64,000 nt of DNA, from NCBI RefSeq assembly GCF_001697145.1, contig NZ_CP012719.1, positions 1,026,501 to 1,090,500 on the forward strand. The letters are read 5' to 3'. A program made the translations under genes and the position numbers. Each line of letters begins with the position of its first letter. The first letter of the stretch is position 1. The notes beneath the pieces are model-generated. The model saw nothing but the letters and a program-made list of their open reading frames with translations. It was not told the origin of the DNA and did no database searches. The stretch comes from Streptococcus anginosus. GTDB taxonomy: Bacteria > Bacillota > Bacilli > Lactobacillales > Streptococcaceae. This document shows positions 26,911 to 35,167 of the stretch, piece by piece.

Positions 26911-26922
26911 GTTGAAAATAAA

Positions 26923-26949
26923 AAAAGACAGCTATTTTAACTGTCTTTT
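26923..26949 (+). terminator. Terminator after DUF6161-like gene
   Basis: AAAAGACAG (26923-26931) and CTGTCTTTT (26941-26949). Confidence 0.75.
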
Positions 26950-27057
26950 AGTGTTTATAAGGTGTATGAACTCAGATTATTTTAGACTGCTAAATGTCAT
27001 ACCGTCATTTTTGGCGGCAATTTTTATTTACAAAAACTATAATATATAAGTTTATGA

Positions 27058-27181
27058 GGGCAGGGTGCCCATCTTTCAAGTATGAGACAAAATGATTTTT
27101 CAACTAATAAAAACAGAGATATTGAATTTAGTATGGGTAGAGTACCCATACTTTTTTTGTTGGGCTCAAGTCGCCCAACAA
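27058..27181. promoter_or_regulatory. Cluster of three hairpins in the long gap before the transfer module
   Basis: Hairpin 1: GGGCA-GGG-TGCCC at 27058-27070. Hairpin 2: GTATGGGTA-GAG-TACCCATAC at 27131-27151, followed by seven T. Hairpin 3: TTGTTGGGC-7-GCCCAACAA at 27157-27181. The first two are the same 15-base site with paired changes. A 39-codon ATG frame (27082-27201) spans them but has no ribosome site. Hairpin 2 is a good terminator, so an attenuated leader RNA is possible. The rest of 26950-27579 holds no convincing gene. Confidence 0.65.
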
Positions 27182-27455
27182 AGCTTGCGCTAAATCAATG
27201 AATGGAGAGTAAAAGTTTTAATAAGTTCTGATTCATCATAGATACAAAAACAATATCTTTGTTAAAAAAAAATTATATATAGATTCTATCGTCACCCTAC
27301 ATCGTATTTCCCTAAAGGGAATTATAAGATGATTTCACCAACTTGTCAAGTTACAAATTCATTACAAATAGTTTATGTCCCTCCTGCGTCCAGCTCATGA
27401 CGTTAAACCGAGCTACATGGCATGCCAACAGTCCACTTACTATGCTCTCCTTTCC

Positions 27456-27488
27456 TCGTCTTATCATGATAGATGAAGACGTTTTTTT
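27456..27488 (+). terminator. Intrinsic terminator, possible end of a small RNA
   Basis: CGTCTT and AAGACG arms with partial ATC/GAT extension, followed by TTTTTTT. No gene ends here, so it may end a leader or a small RNA from the 27.3-27.45 kb region. Confidence 0.6.
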
Positions 27489-27579
27489 ATATTTTTTTTA
27501 GCGTCAAAGGAAAGGGGAGCTAGTCCTTTAGAAGGACATTCTGTCCTAAGCACTCAATAGAAAGGAAGATTTTCTTATT

Positions 27580-27894
27580 ATGAGGAAAATCACTCAATCT
27601 GGTTATAGTTCAGAACTCGCTAATCATACACTTGATTCAAACAAAGATATTTATCTCTTGAGTACAGAGCTAGAACCGCAATATCGTTTTGAAAATAATC
27701 ATCGTACAGATGAGATTGTAGCTTATCGCGCTTGGTTCACGCAAGAAGGGCTGCCACCTTTTACGGTGAAATTCGCTAAAAAGATTGCGCTGCCAAGCTA
27801 CTTATCTGCCGTCAACTTTGACAACTTAGAAGCCTGCGAAGTTCGTTACAATATCTACTTCCGTGCTGATGAAGTACATGAGGTGAAATCATGA
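27580..27894 (+). CDS. Small conserved protein of the transfer/replication module
   Basis: A 104-residue protein with no recognised domain. Its ATG follows GAAAGGAAGATTTTCTTATT. The stop overlaps the start of the FtsK-like gene by four bases, so the two are translated together. The position corresponds to the small orf22/orf23 genes before orf21 in Tn916, but I do not see clear sequence similarity. Confidence 0.7.
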   Translation: MRKITQSGYSSELANHTLDSNKDIYLLSTELEPQYRFENNHRTDEIVAYRAWFTQEGLPPFTVKFAKKIALPSYLSAVNFDNLEACEVRYNIYFRADEVHEVKS

Positions 27895-29045
27895 GTTTCA
27901 GCATGCAACATCAGAAGCAAGCTCAACCGTCACGAAACCCACTAGACCAAACCGCATCTAGTGGGGCCTTCCGTGACCCGCATGAGTTATGCACTTTTAT
28001 TCAACGAAACCTAAACAATGCCCTCGATGTCAACGGTGAGACGAGCTATACAAATTCGTTTATGATTCGTCTGGCTGGCAATGACCGCGGCTTTCTCTAT
28101 CTGCCAAATCTGCCCGTTTCCTACTCCCTTGACAATCAGCTTTATATGAAAATCTATGCGATTTGTTCAGGAATTTTATACCCTTACAAAACTTTGTTAC
28201 CGCAAACCAGTGCTTACTTTGTTCCTTATGACCCCGAAGAGCCCAATCTCGCACGAGCCCTCTTTTTCCCTTGGATAGATGGGATTCCAAAGCGTCTAAT
28301 GATTGAAAATATTGACCAGTTTATTGCTACAGAAGTAACTAGCAACCGCATTCCAATCATGAAAAACAAGGTCAGTCTCAATATGGACAACATTGTTCAT
28401 CTAGCCGTTAGCGGCTCATCAGGGTCAGGAAAATCAAAATTCACTGAATATTTAATTAGATGCTTAAACGCTGATTCTGCTACTCATCTCTTGCTCGTTG
28501 ATCCAAAATTGTCTCAAATTTACAAACTAGGAAGAGAGCTAAACTTAGAAGTTTTATCCCCTACCTTTGGCTCTAATCTCAATAGCTTTATTACAGAAGT
28601 CAACGAACTTCTAGGACGAGTGATAAACAAGATTTATGAGCGGCAACAAAAATTGCTCATCAATCCTACTACACGATTTTCAAAGATTTACGTTGTGATT
28701 GATGAACTCCTTGCTTTAGTGCAAGGTAGCTCGAAGCAAGCAAGAGATACTTTCTCTCAATTACTTGGAACGATTGCCCTTTTAGGGCGTGAGACACAAG
28801 TCAGCTTGATTCTCATCTCTCAACGCTTTGACGCAACTGCCTTTGGTGGAAATACAGCCGTTCGAGAACAAATCAATTGCGCCATTATATTAGGCGACAT
28901 CAACACGAACACAACGCAGTTCTTATTGCCTCATGCAAATATTGACCATATTGTTGTCCCAGCTGGCATCGGGACGGGTATCATCAAGTTTACAGATGAT
29001 CAGCACAACAATCACATTATGCCACTACTGACGCCAACGTATTAA
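27891..29045 (+). CDS. FtsK/SpoIIIE-type coupling ATPase (TcpA-like)
   Basis: A 384-residue cytoplasmic ATPase. Walker A is in AVSGSSGSGKSKFTEYL (about residue 175) and Walker B in IYVVIDELLAL (about 265). The stretch LLGRETQVSLILISQRFDATAFGG matches the FtsK/HerA segment after Walker B. Related proteins (Orf21 of Tn916, TcpA of pCW3) bring the DNA-relaxase complex to the secretion channel. The usual N-terminal membrane segments are missing here; the next gene encodes a membrane protein that might supply the anchor (inference). Confidence 0.85.
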   Translation: MSFSMQHQKQAQPSRNPLDQTASSGAFRDPHELCTFIQRNLNNALDVNGETSYTNSFMIRLAGNDRGFLYLPNLPVSYSLDNQLYMKIYAICSGILYPYKTLLPQTSAYFVPYDPEEPNLARALFFPWIDGIPKRLMIENIDQFIATEVTSNRIPIMKNKVSLNMDNIVHLAVSGSSGSGKSKFTEYLIRCLNADSATHLLLVDPKLSQIYKLGRELNLEVLSPTFGSNLNSFITEVNELLGRVINKIYERQQKLLINPTTRFSKIYVVIDELLALVQGSSKQARDTFSQLLGTIALLGRETQVSLILISQRFDATAFGGNTAVREQINCAIILGDINTNTTQFLLPHANIDHIVVPAGIGTGIIKFTDDQHNNHIMPLLTPTY

Positions 29046-29062
29046 CGAGGTACATTTATATT

Positions 29063-29644
29063 ATGTTTAAATATTATTTTAAAAATTTTAATTTCTATAA
29101 TACTTTTTATCTTTTAAGTTTCGCTCTACTTCTAACAGGCGGAGGCGGACTTCTCCTCAAATTATGCTTAGTTGTTTTTCAAACACCTTTGATAATTACA
29201 AATATCTTTACTTTTCTTTCTGCCAAACTACTAGCTCTCGCATTGAGACTGTTCCTATTACTTGTTGGGATAACAGCGATAAAATGGTTGTCAAATCAAA
29301 AACTCAATATGTGGAAATCTCTTTATTACACAAATAAAATCCGAAGATTTGCATATACTACCTCTGAAAAGTCTCTGAATATCGGACAAGATAAGATTCC
29401 TTACAGCGTTGCTGATAAGCGTCTTGCCAATCGTTCTTTATGGTCTTTAACAGTCGAATGTGAAGAAGATAAAATCATCACTTCTATAAAGTTACCTGTC
29501 AATCATAAAGCTATGAAAATGGTCAAAGAGTTATTGCCCGATATTAAAAGTCAGCTAGCAGAACTAGACCCAACCTATAGCTTTAACGACTTCACGCTTG
29601 AAAGCTACCGCGTTTATCAAGCCATTGGCACTCGCACTAAATAG
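29063..29644 (+). CDS. Two-segment membrane protein next to the coupling ATPase
   Basis: A 193-residue protein with two hydrophobic segments (about residues 14-37 and 52-76) and a soluble C-terminal domain (about 85-193) that I do not recognise. It starts 17 bases after the ATPase gene. A membrane protein beside an FtsK-like ATPase that lacks its own anchor suggests a partner that tethers it. Its stop codon abuts a long hairpin that opens the replication-origin region. Confidence 0.65.
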   Translation: MFKYYFKNFNFYNTFYLLSFALLLTGGGGLLLKLCLVVFQTPLIITNIFTFLSAKLLALALRLFLLLVGITAIKWLSNQKLNMWKSLYYTNKIRRFAYTTSEKSLNIGQDKIPYSVADKRLANRSLWSLTVECEEDKIITSIKLPVNHKAMKMVKELLPDIKSQLAELDPTYSFNDFTLESYRVYQAIGTRTK

Positions 29645-29740
29645 GTGCTTCTGCGGCTTTGTCGGAACAGACAAAGAGCCGCAGAAAAGCACCCCATTTC
29701 AAACAGGAAGCAGGATAGAAATAGCGTAGTCTTTTCTATC
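29644..29740. other. Candidate single-strand origin (ssoA-like) with TAGCGT loop
   Basis: A long hairpin at 29644-29693 (GGTGCTT/AAGCACC, CTGCGGCT/AGCCGCAG, TTGTC/GACAA with small bulges) is followed by GATAGAAA (29714-29721)/TTTCTATC (29733-29740). The loop of the second hairpin begins TAGCGT, the CS-6 sequence of ssoA-type lagging-strand origins of rolling-circle plasmids. Confidence 0.6.
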
Positions 29741-29782
29741 TTGGTAACTGTTCCTAGCGCAGCCGCCGAGCTAGAAGGGCGG

Positions 29783-29866
29783 TTCCCGCTATCAGCGGGA
29801 AATTGTGATAGGAACTCATGGGGGTTACTACGACCCCCATGAGTTCAATAATCAATAATCAAATCA
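29783..29866 (+). other. Candidate double-strand origin (pMV158-type nick hairpin)
   Basis: GAACTCATGGGGG (29812-29824) and CCCCCATGAGTTC (29834-29846) form a perfect 13-bp stem. The 9-base loop TTACTACGA contains TACTACG/A, the nick sequence of pMV158-family origins, on the rep-coding strand. A smaller hairpin TTCCCGCT/AGCGGGAA (29783-29801) precedes it and 7-base repeats CAATAAT, CAATAAT, CAAATCA (29846-29866) follow, as possible Rep-binding iterons. The rep start is 20 bases on. Confidence 0.82.
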
Positions 29867-29885
29867 TTAGAAAGGTTGATATATT

Positions 29886-30497
29886 ATGCCTCTAACAAAA
29901 CGTTCTAACAAATGGGCTTTTCTTCTCTACAAAGAAAGTGCGCCCGAAAACTATCTTGACATTTTAGAAGAAATGCAAGTCCCTTATATTTTGAGCCCGT
30001 GGCATGACCAAGATGTGGACAAAAAAACGGGTGAACTATTAAAAGCCCACAAACACGGAGCTCTCTTCTTTGATTCTTTGAAGAGCTATACGCAAGTATC
30101 AGAACTTCTTGCCGAAAATCTAAACACTCCTAAAAAGGTGCAAATTGTCTTATCTCCAAAGGGGATGCTTGACTATTTCACCCATGCACAAAACCCAGAC
30201 AAAACACCTTATAACGCTGAAGACATTGAAAGCGGTGCAGGGTTTGACCTCGATCAGTTCCTCGTTGAGCAACAATCTGGGCGCTTTATCAATGAAGTCA
30301 TTGACCTTATTAATGATTACAATTTTACCGAATTTCAAGACCTAGTAATCTATGCAAGACACAATGACCCTCGCCTGCTCACATTGATTATGAACCGTAC
30401 CTACTTTTTTACAAAATTTATAGAATCAAAACGCTATCGTGCGAGTAAACACATCAAAGACGTGACCATCATTGACCAAGAAATGGATACAGACTAA
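29886..30497 (+). CDS. Rolling-circle replication initiator (Rep_2, pMV158 RepB-like)
   Basis: A 203-residue initiator. N-terminal WAFLLYKES and ILSPWHDQD, the metal-binding pair KAHKHGAL (HxH), and MLDYFTH with the probable catalytic tyrosine match, in order, the RepB of pMV158 as I remember it. Such proteins nick the origin, stay joined to the 5' end and start rolling-circle synthesis. In integrated elements the same chemistry can serve as relaxase. The matching nick site lies just upstream. Confidence 0.87.
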   Translation: MPLTKRSNKWAFLLYKESAPENYLDILEEMQVPYILSPWHDQDVDKKTGELLKAHKHGALFFDSLKSYTQVSELLAENLNTPKKVQIVLSPKGMLDYFTHAQNPDKTPYNAEDIESGAGFDLDQFLVEQQSGRFINEVIDLINDYNFTEFQDLVIYARHNDPRLLTLIMNRTYFFTKFIESKRYRASKHIKDVTIIDQEMDTD

Positions 30498-30503
30498 CTG
30501 CCT

Positions 30504-30845
30504 ATGAAACCAACCACCCTACAAATTGACTTAAAAAATATTACGATACAACTACCACCCGATAAAATTATCGTTGACAGTTCCGAGTATGAAGAACTCA
30601 AAAAAACCTCCTCAAAAGGGCGTTATCTAACGCTCTCTGAGGTTTTAGAACTTCTTTCCGTCTCTCGTCCATGGCTGCTCGAAAACGTGCTTTATAAGCC
30701 TGAAATTCGTAAGCAAATTGACATTTATAAAAATAGCAATGGATTTGTGAAATACCCAGATAGTCAAGGCGGACGCTATTACTTTCTAGCAAGCAAAACC
30801 AAAGAATTTTTCGAGGATCATTTTGCAAAAATTTTTGAATTATGA
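30504..30845 (+). CDS. DUF771-type DNA-binding protein, possible excisionase
   Basis: A 113-residue protein whose second half (YLTLSEVLELLSVSRPWLLENVLYKPEIRKQI...GGRYYFLASKTKEFFE) reads as a winged-helix of the DUF771/excisionase sort. It lies 6 bases after rep and 53 bases before the integrase gene, the usual place for a recombination-directionality factor. That function is inferred from position. Confidence 0.7.
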   Translation: MKPTTLQIDLKNITIQLPPDKIIVDSSEYEELKKTSSKGRYLTLSEVLELLSVSRPWLLENVLYKPEIRKQIDIYKNSNGFVKYPDSQGGRYYFLASKTKEFFEDHFAKIFEL

Positions 30846-30898
30846 TAAGATAACCAAGATAAAACCTTGGTTATCGATTTCTTAGAAAAGAGGTAATC

Positions 30899-32041
30899 AT
30901 GTCACTATACATTACGCAACGCGGAGGAAAAAAAGGGAAGTGGTCTTATCGTATCACTGACAAAAAAGGAAACTATATTACATCAAAATCAGGATTTAAA
31001 ACCAAAAAAGAAGCTGAAATTGAAGGTTTGACCCAAGAAATTAAATTACATCAAGGAAAGGTCATTGATAAAAACATCAGTCTCTTTCAATTGTGGGAAA
31101 AATGGTACCATTTAAAAATCATCCCACTCAATAAAATGGAATCTACACAAAACAAGCATCGCTTGCGTGGAAAGTTTATTCAAAAATACTTTGGAGACTC
31201 ACCCGCTGTATCCATCACATCAAGCCAATATCAAGCATTTATCAATAAATACGCTGAGACAAATTGTCGTGATAATGTCAGCCGCCTAAATGCAGAGATA
31301 CGAAGTGTCCTTATTTTTGCTAGGCAAGATAAACTCAGTATAGATTTATTCACAGAAGGAGTTGTGCTATCTGGCAGAGAATCACCAAAGTCTAAGAATG
31401 AAAGATATATCCATAGCTTAGAAGATTATAAAAAACTTTGTCAGTATCTAGAATATCTCCTCGATTATCAAGAATCCGTCATTCCATATCTCTTATATAT
31501 CCAACTGAAAACAGGTATGCGGTTTGGAGAAGTTCTTGGCTTAACTTGGGATTGTATCAATATTGAAAATAAGACCGTTAAAACATATAGACGCTATGAT
31601 CGCACAAGAAAACGCTGGACAAAAGCTAAAACAGAAACTTCTATCCGTGACGTTCCGATTGATGATACTACAGTCTCTATTTTACAAAAGCTAAAGGCTG
31701 AACAAAGGTATGTTTTAAGAAGCCATCAAGTTTCTAATCCAGACAAATGTTTATTCTTCGATAAACAATCTGGACTACCTACAAATTCAGCAGTCAATAA
31801 ACAATTAAAGAAGATACTATCTGAATTGTCTATTACTCCTTCAAATATGACTAGTACAGGTTTAAGACATACTTACGCAAGCACACTTCTGGCAATGGAT
31901 ATAGACATCTGGGCAATCGCCAAGAATATGGGACATAAAGATATTCAGCAAATCAGTGAGACTTACGGGCATTTAATCAAAGAAAAAGCTATCCGTGAAG
32001 ACAATAAAATCCGTGACTTTTTCCACGGTTTAAGCCAGTAA
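30899..32041 (+). CDS. int: Tyrosine-family site-specific integrase
   Basis: A 380-residue recombinase. An N-terminal AP2-like arm-binding part (KWSYRITDKKGNYITSKSGFKTKKEAE), a core-binding helical domain (about 60-160) and the catalytic domain are visible. Catalytic residues: Arg in TGMRFGEVLGLTW (about residue 206), GLRHTYAS (His-x-x-Arg box), and Tyr in ISETYGHL (about 360). It ends 74 bases from the tRNA-Arg, its target. Arm-type TTTTGAACA pairs lie near both element ends. It catalyses integration and, with a directionality factor, excision. Confidence 0.93.
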   Translation: MSLYITQRGGKKGKWSYRITDKKGNYITSKSGFKTKKEAEIEGLTQEIKLHQGKVIDKNISLFQLWEKWYHLKIIPLNKMESTQNKHRLRGKFIQKYFGDSPAVSITSSQYQAFINKYAETNCRDNVSRLNAEIRSVLIFARQDKLSIDLFTEGVVLSGRESPKSKNERYIHSLEDYKKLCQYLEYLLDYQESVIPYLLYIQLKTGMRFGEVLGLTWDCINIENKTVKTYRRYDRTRKRWTKAKTETSIRDVPIDDTTVSILQKLKAEQRYVLRSHQVSNPDKCLFFDKQSGLPTNSAVNKQLKKILSELSITPSNMTSTGLRHTYASTLLAMDIDIWAIAKNMGHKDIQQISETYGHLIKEKAIREDNKIRDFFHGLSQ

Positions 32042-32047
32042 AAACTA

Positions 32048-32067
32048 TTTTGAACAAATTTTGAACA
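32048..32067 (+). promoter_or_regulatory. Integrase arm-type site pair, right end
   Basis: TTTTGAACA at 32048-32056 and 32059-32067, 11 bp apart, exactly matching the left-end pair in sequence, spacing and orientation. Confidence 0.7.
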
Positions 32068-32112
32068 AAAATAAAAGAAACGCTGATTTATCAACGTTTG
32101 AAGCCTTTGAAA

Positions 32113-32125
32113 TATGTCCCCTGCC
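32113..32125. repeat. Proximal attachment site (attR), overlapping the tRNA 3' end
   Basis: TATGTCCCCTGCC, identical to 19946-19958, covers the last 11 bases of the tRNA-Arg plus two bases beyond. Confidence 0.85.
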
Positions 32126-32186
32126 GGAATCGAACCAGCAACTACTCCTTAGGAGGGAGTTGTTATATCCATTGAACTAAGGGGAC
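32115..32186 (-). tRNA. tRNA-Arg (anticodon CCU)
   Basis: A 72-base cloverleaf on the minus strand. Acceptor GTCCCCT pairs with AGGGGAC, discriminator A, anticodon stem ACTCC/GGAGT around loop CTCCTAA (anticodon CCT), T stem GCTGG/CCGGC around TTCGATT. CCA is not encoded. It is the integration target of the element and stays intact because att supplies the same 3' end. Confidence 0.95.
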
Positions 32187-32225
32187 TAGAGAAAAACTCT
32201 GCCAAGTGACAGAGTTAATTCTACA

Positions 32226-32573
32226 TTAACGGCGAATTTCTTTGATACGCGCTGCTTTACCTTGCAATGCACGAAGGTAATACAATTTCGCACGACGTAC
32301 TTTACCGTAACGCACTACTTCAATCTTTTCAACACGTGGTGTGTGAAGTGGGAAGATACGTTCAACACCTACACCGTTAGAGATTTTACGAACAGTATAG
32401 TTTTCTGAAATACCAGCACCTTTACGAGCGATAACCACACCTTCGAAAATTTGGATACGTTCGCGATTTCCTTCGACAACTTTCGCATGAACACGAACAG
32501 TGTCACCAGGACGGAATGCAGGAATATCAGTACGAAGTTGACCTTCAGTCAAACTTTGGATTAATGGATTCAT
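32226..32573 (-). CDS. rplS: 50S ribosomal protein L19
   Basis: A 115-residue ribosomal protein with the L19 hallmarks [27 protein letters not shown] and a basic C-terminal [17 protein letters not shown]. It sits at the 30S-50S interface. It is expressed alone from a strong promoter with a structured leader; the tRNA-Arg follows 39 bases downstream on the same strand. Confidence 0.97.
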   Translation of the reverse strand: MNPLIQSLTEGQLRTDIPAFRPGDTVRVHAKVVEGNRERIQIFEGVVIARKGAGISENYTVRKISNGVGVERIFPLHTPRVEKIEVVRYGKVRRAKLYYLRALQGKAARIKEIRR

Positions 32574-32655
32574 TTTTCTTCTCCTATCTTACTAATCTTG
32601 CAGTTCAAGACCACAGCGGATTAGTCGTTTTCTAGTGCTTCCATTGCGCACTAAC
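32574..32655 (-). ncRNA. Probable L19 mRNA leader
   Basis: The 80-base leader contains TTAGTGCGCAATGG and complementary GATTAGT/ACTAATC segments, as in the L19 autoregulatory leader known from Bacillus. Assignment rests on position and partial pattern. Confidence 0.55.
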
Positions 32656-32659
32656 TAAT

Positions 32660-32688
32660 ATTATAACAAATTCTATAATAATTGTAAA
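32660..32688 (-). promoter_or_regulatory. rplS promoter
   Basis: Minus-strand TTTACA (32688-32683), 17-base spacer, TATAAT (32665-32660). Confidence 0.8.
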
Positions 32689-32722
32689 TGCCTTATTCGG
32701 ATTATTCTTCCATTTTAGCGAA

Positions 32723-33682
32723 TTATTGAAGAACCAATGAAGCTGCTCCAATGACGCCTGCATCATTTCCAAGCGTTGCAAGTGCAAGTTTTGTTGATGT
32801 ACGCACTTGAGGGAAAGAATTTTCTTCATAGACCTTACGAACACCGTCTAGCAAAAATTCACCTGCTGCAGAGACGCCACCACCAATGACAATTGTTGAC
32901 GGATTTAAGATAGATCCGATATTCGCACAAGCTATACCAAGATAACGTGCAAAATTGCGATAAACAATGAGGGCTAGTTCATCACCAGCTTTAGCCAAAT
33001 CAAAGACAATTTTTGCATTAACGTCTTCACCGTTATCAATCAATTTTTTCAGCTCTGCATCACCAGCATATTCATCAGCGTAGCGACGCGTTAAATTGAC
33101 AATTCCCGTTGCAGAAGCTACAGTTTCTAGGCAACCTTTTTTGCCACAAGTACAGAGAATCGGCTGGTCAAAATCAACTGTGATATGTCCCAATTCTCCG
33201 GCTGCTCCAGCTACACCATGCAGTAGTTTTCCTTCCGCAACAATGCCACCACCGACACCTGTCCCAAGTGTCATAAAGACGACATCTGGTTGGTTTTCAC
33301 CAGCACCTTTCCAACGTTCGCCAAGCGCAGCTACATTCGCATCATTATCAATAAAGAAAGGAATGCCAGTCGCTTTTTCAATTTTTTCTTTTACGGGTTG
33401 AAGGGTTTTCCAGTTTAAGTTGTAAGCTCCGATAACAGTTCCTTTTTCACGATCCACGACACCAGGAGAACCCATACCAATTCCAATGAAATCTTCAGCT
33501 GAAAGGTTTAATAATTTCAAGCGATGGTTGATCGATTCAATCATATCATCAACAATATGACTGCCTTCATCTAAAATATTTGTCTTAATAGACCATTTTT
33601 CTTGAACTTCTCCTTCTTGGGTCAGAATCGCAAACTTCACAGATGTACCACCTAGGTCAATCCCAATAATTTTTTTAGACAT
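32723..33682 (-). CDS. glk: Glucokinase (ROK family)
   Basis: A 319-residue ATP-dependent glucokinase. Motifs: phosphate-binding GIDLGGTSVKF at residue 6, catalytic Asp in IDNDANVAALGE, the ROK zinc motif with CTCGKKGCLE, and GHITVDF. It makes glucose-6-phosphate from internal glucose, for instance glucose released by the amylase or from sugars entering without a PTS, and supports catabolite control. Single gene with its own leader. Confidence 0.93.
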   Translation of the reverse strand: MSKKIIGIDLGGTSVKFAILTQEGEVQEKWSIKTNILDEGSHIVDDMIESINHRLKLLNLSAEDFIGIGMGSPGVVDREKGTVIGAYNLNWKTLQPVKEKIEKATGIPFFIDNDANVAALGERWKGAGENQPDVVFMTLGTGVGGGIVAEGKLLHGVAGAAGELGHITVDFDQPILCTCGKKGCLETVASATGIVNLTRRYADEYAGDAELKKLIDNGEDVNAKIVFDLAKAGDELALIVYRNFARYLGIACANIGSILNPSTIVIGGGVSAAGEFLLDGVRKVYEENSFPQVRTSTKLALATLGNDAGVIGAASLVLQ

Positions 33683-33902
33683 GCTACTCTCCTCTAATAA
33701 CTTTTTTTCATTCTTATTATATCAGATTTTTTACGAATTGAAAAGGTTTGCATAGAACTTGAATAGTTTTGAATGACTTGTGCTACTCTCTGCTTTCATT
33801 TTACAAGACAAATAAAAAATTGCACAATAACGATAGATAATATTAGTATTCATTTTACCTATAGTTAAAACTGTCCAATTCATTGATCAAAAAGGAGACA
33901 TC

Positions 33903-34735
33903 ATGCTGAATTTACAACACTTGGAGCAACTCATTGTTTTACCTTGTCTAAGGCAGCCGAAGTCCTACTCATCTCTCAGCTATCCTTAACTCGAAATATG
34001 CAAATGCTGGAAGATGAATTGGGAGTTACTCTTTTTGAGCGAAGAAAAAATAAATTAAGTTTCACGGAAACCGGTCATCAAACAGTTAAACTAACCAAAA
34101 AATTTCTGAAACAAAAACAAAAATTTCTCGATGATGTACAACATTTTGCATTAAAAGAAAGTACTATTTTTGGTGGTGTTAATGCGCCGGGAGCCATCTT
34201 TGAACTGGAAAGTCGTATAAAAGAAAAGGGCTTGGAACAACACATTCAAATTGAGCAAAAGACGAATGACGAATTGGAAAAAGCTCTGGATGACGAAAAC
34301 GTTCACTTCATTGTAACAGACTATCCTATCAAAAAGAGCATATTCTTTCCATGGGGCTTTTCATGGAGCAACTTTACTTATCCGTTCCCTTGACTCACCC
34401 GTATGCCACACGAAAAGAGATAAAACTTGCAGAATTGGCTAATTTGACTATGCTGCTGCGGATCGGATCTAGGCATTTGGCAGCCATTAGTCAATCAACT
34501 GACGCAAACAAAGTTTATTGTTCAAAAAGATTGGGTAGCCTTTGTTGATTTGGTAAATGCTTCTGAATTACCAACTTTTTCTACCAATATTACTCAACAA
34601 AACACTGAAGAATCCACTGTGAATAGCCAACGTATCCAGATTCCTATCTCGGGCAAAGAAGCTACCAAGACTTTCTACATTTCCGTTTTGAAGAAGAATA
34701 AAGCTATTTTACAGGAGTTGGTGAAAACTAAATGA
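33903..34735 (+). pseudogene. LysR-type regulator, decayed by several frameshifts
   Basis: ATG at 33903 after AAAAAGGAGACATC begins MLNLQHLEQLIV. The reading then drops a short stretch and shifts frame to SKAAEVLLISQLSLTRNMQMLEDELGVTLFERR (the LysR winged helix). It shifts again near 34350 to MGLFMEQLYLSVPLTHPYA and again near 34500 to QKDWVAFVDLVNASE, ending TAA at 34735. At least three indels break a gene of near-normal length (about 280 codons). Confidence 0.85.
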
Positions 34736-34906
34736 TCTATGTTTATGAAAAAACATGATATATTCACTATAAAATAAGATTATTAAACAACTAAATACTG
34801 TTCTAGTATTAAAACTGAATAAGATGAAAAAGCCCAACTCAATCAAAATAAAAAGTTAGGCTTTTTCTTGGTACTATTGTTACTATTGTATTGTAAAATA
34901 AGATGA

Positions 34907-35089
34907 TTAGTTAAAATACTTGCCCTTTATATACAGACCTATCACCAAAATATTTTCTAATAGAAATATCACAAATACGATTAATTTAACATATTTGTTT
35001 GGAAATAACAATGCAATAATTGGTAAGATAAAATAGCTAGCAAGAACAAATAGACTAAATTTTGGAGTTAACTTTAGATAACCTTTCAA
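34907..35089 (-). CDS. Small hypothetical membrane protein
   Basis: Sixty residues with two hydrophobic stretches (about 12-30 and 34-54) and a basic C-terminus. No clear ribosome site and no known family; it lies between two pseudogenes, so it may be a remnant. Confidence 0.35.
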   Translation of the reverse strand: MKGYLKLTPKFSLFVLASYFILPIIALLFPNKYVKLIVFVIFLLENILVIGLYIKGKYFN

Positions 35090-35167
35090 AAATTATAATA
35101 AAGCATTCTTTACATCAGATTACTTACTTACATATATAATAATCTTTTTCAAACGAAAATCCTGTTT

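Larger units (their letters stand above)
19946..32125. mobile_element. Integrative mobilizable-type element in tRNA-Arg(CCU)
   Basis: The element spans the 13-bp direct repeats and is about 12.2 kb. The tyrosine integrase gene adjoins the tRNA end, as usual for tRNA-targeting elements. Cargo: a toxin-antitoxin pair, an LPXTG surface protein operon, an XRE regulator and a DUF6161-like protein. Core: a small conserved ORF, an FtsK/TcpA-like ATPase, a membrane protein, a rolling-circle Rep, a DUF771 protein and the integrase. No type IV secretion genes are present, so transfer would need a helper conjugative element. Rep or the coupling ATPase probably supplies mobilization. Confidence 0.85.

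Noticed and set aside
27082..27201. 39-codon ORF (MRQNDFSTNK...) spanning hairpins
   Set aside because: No ribosome site and a terminator-like hairpin runs through it; listed only within the hairpin cluster.
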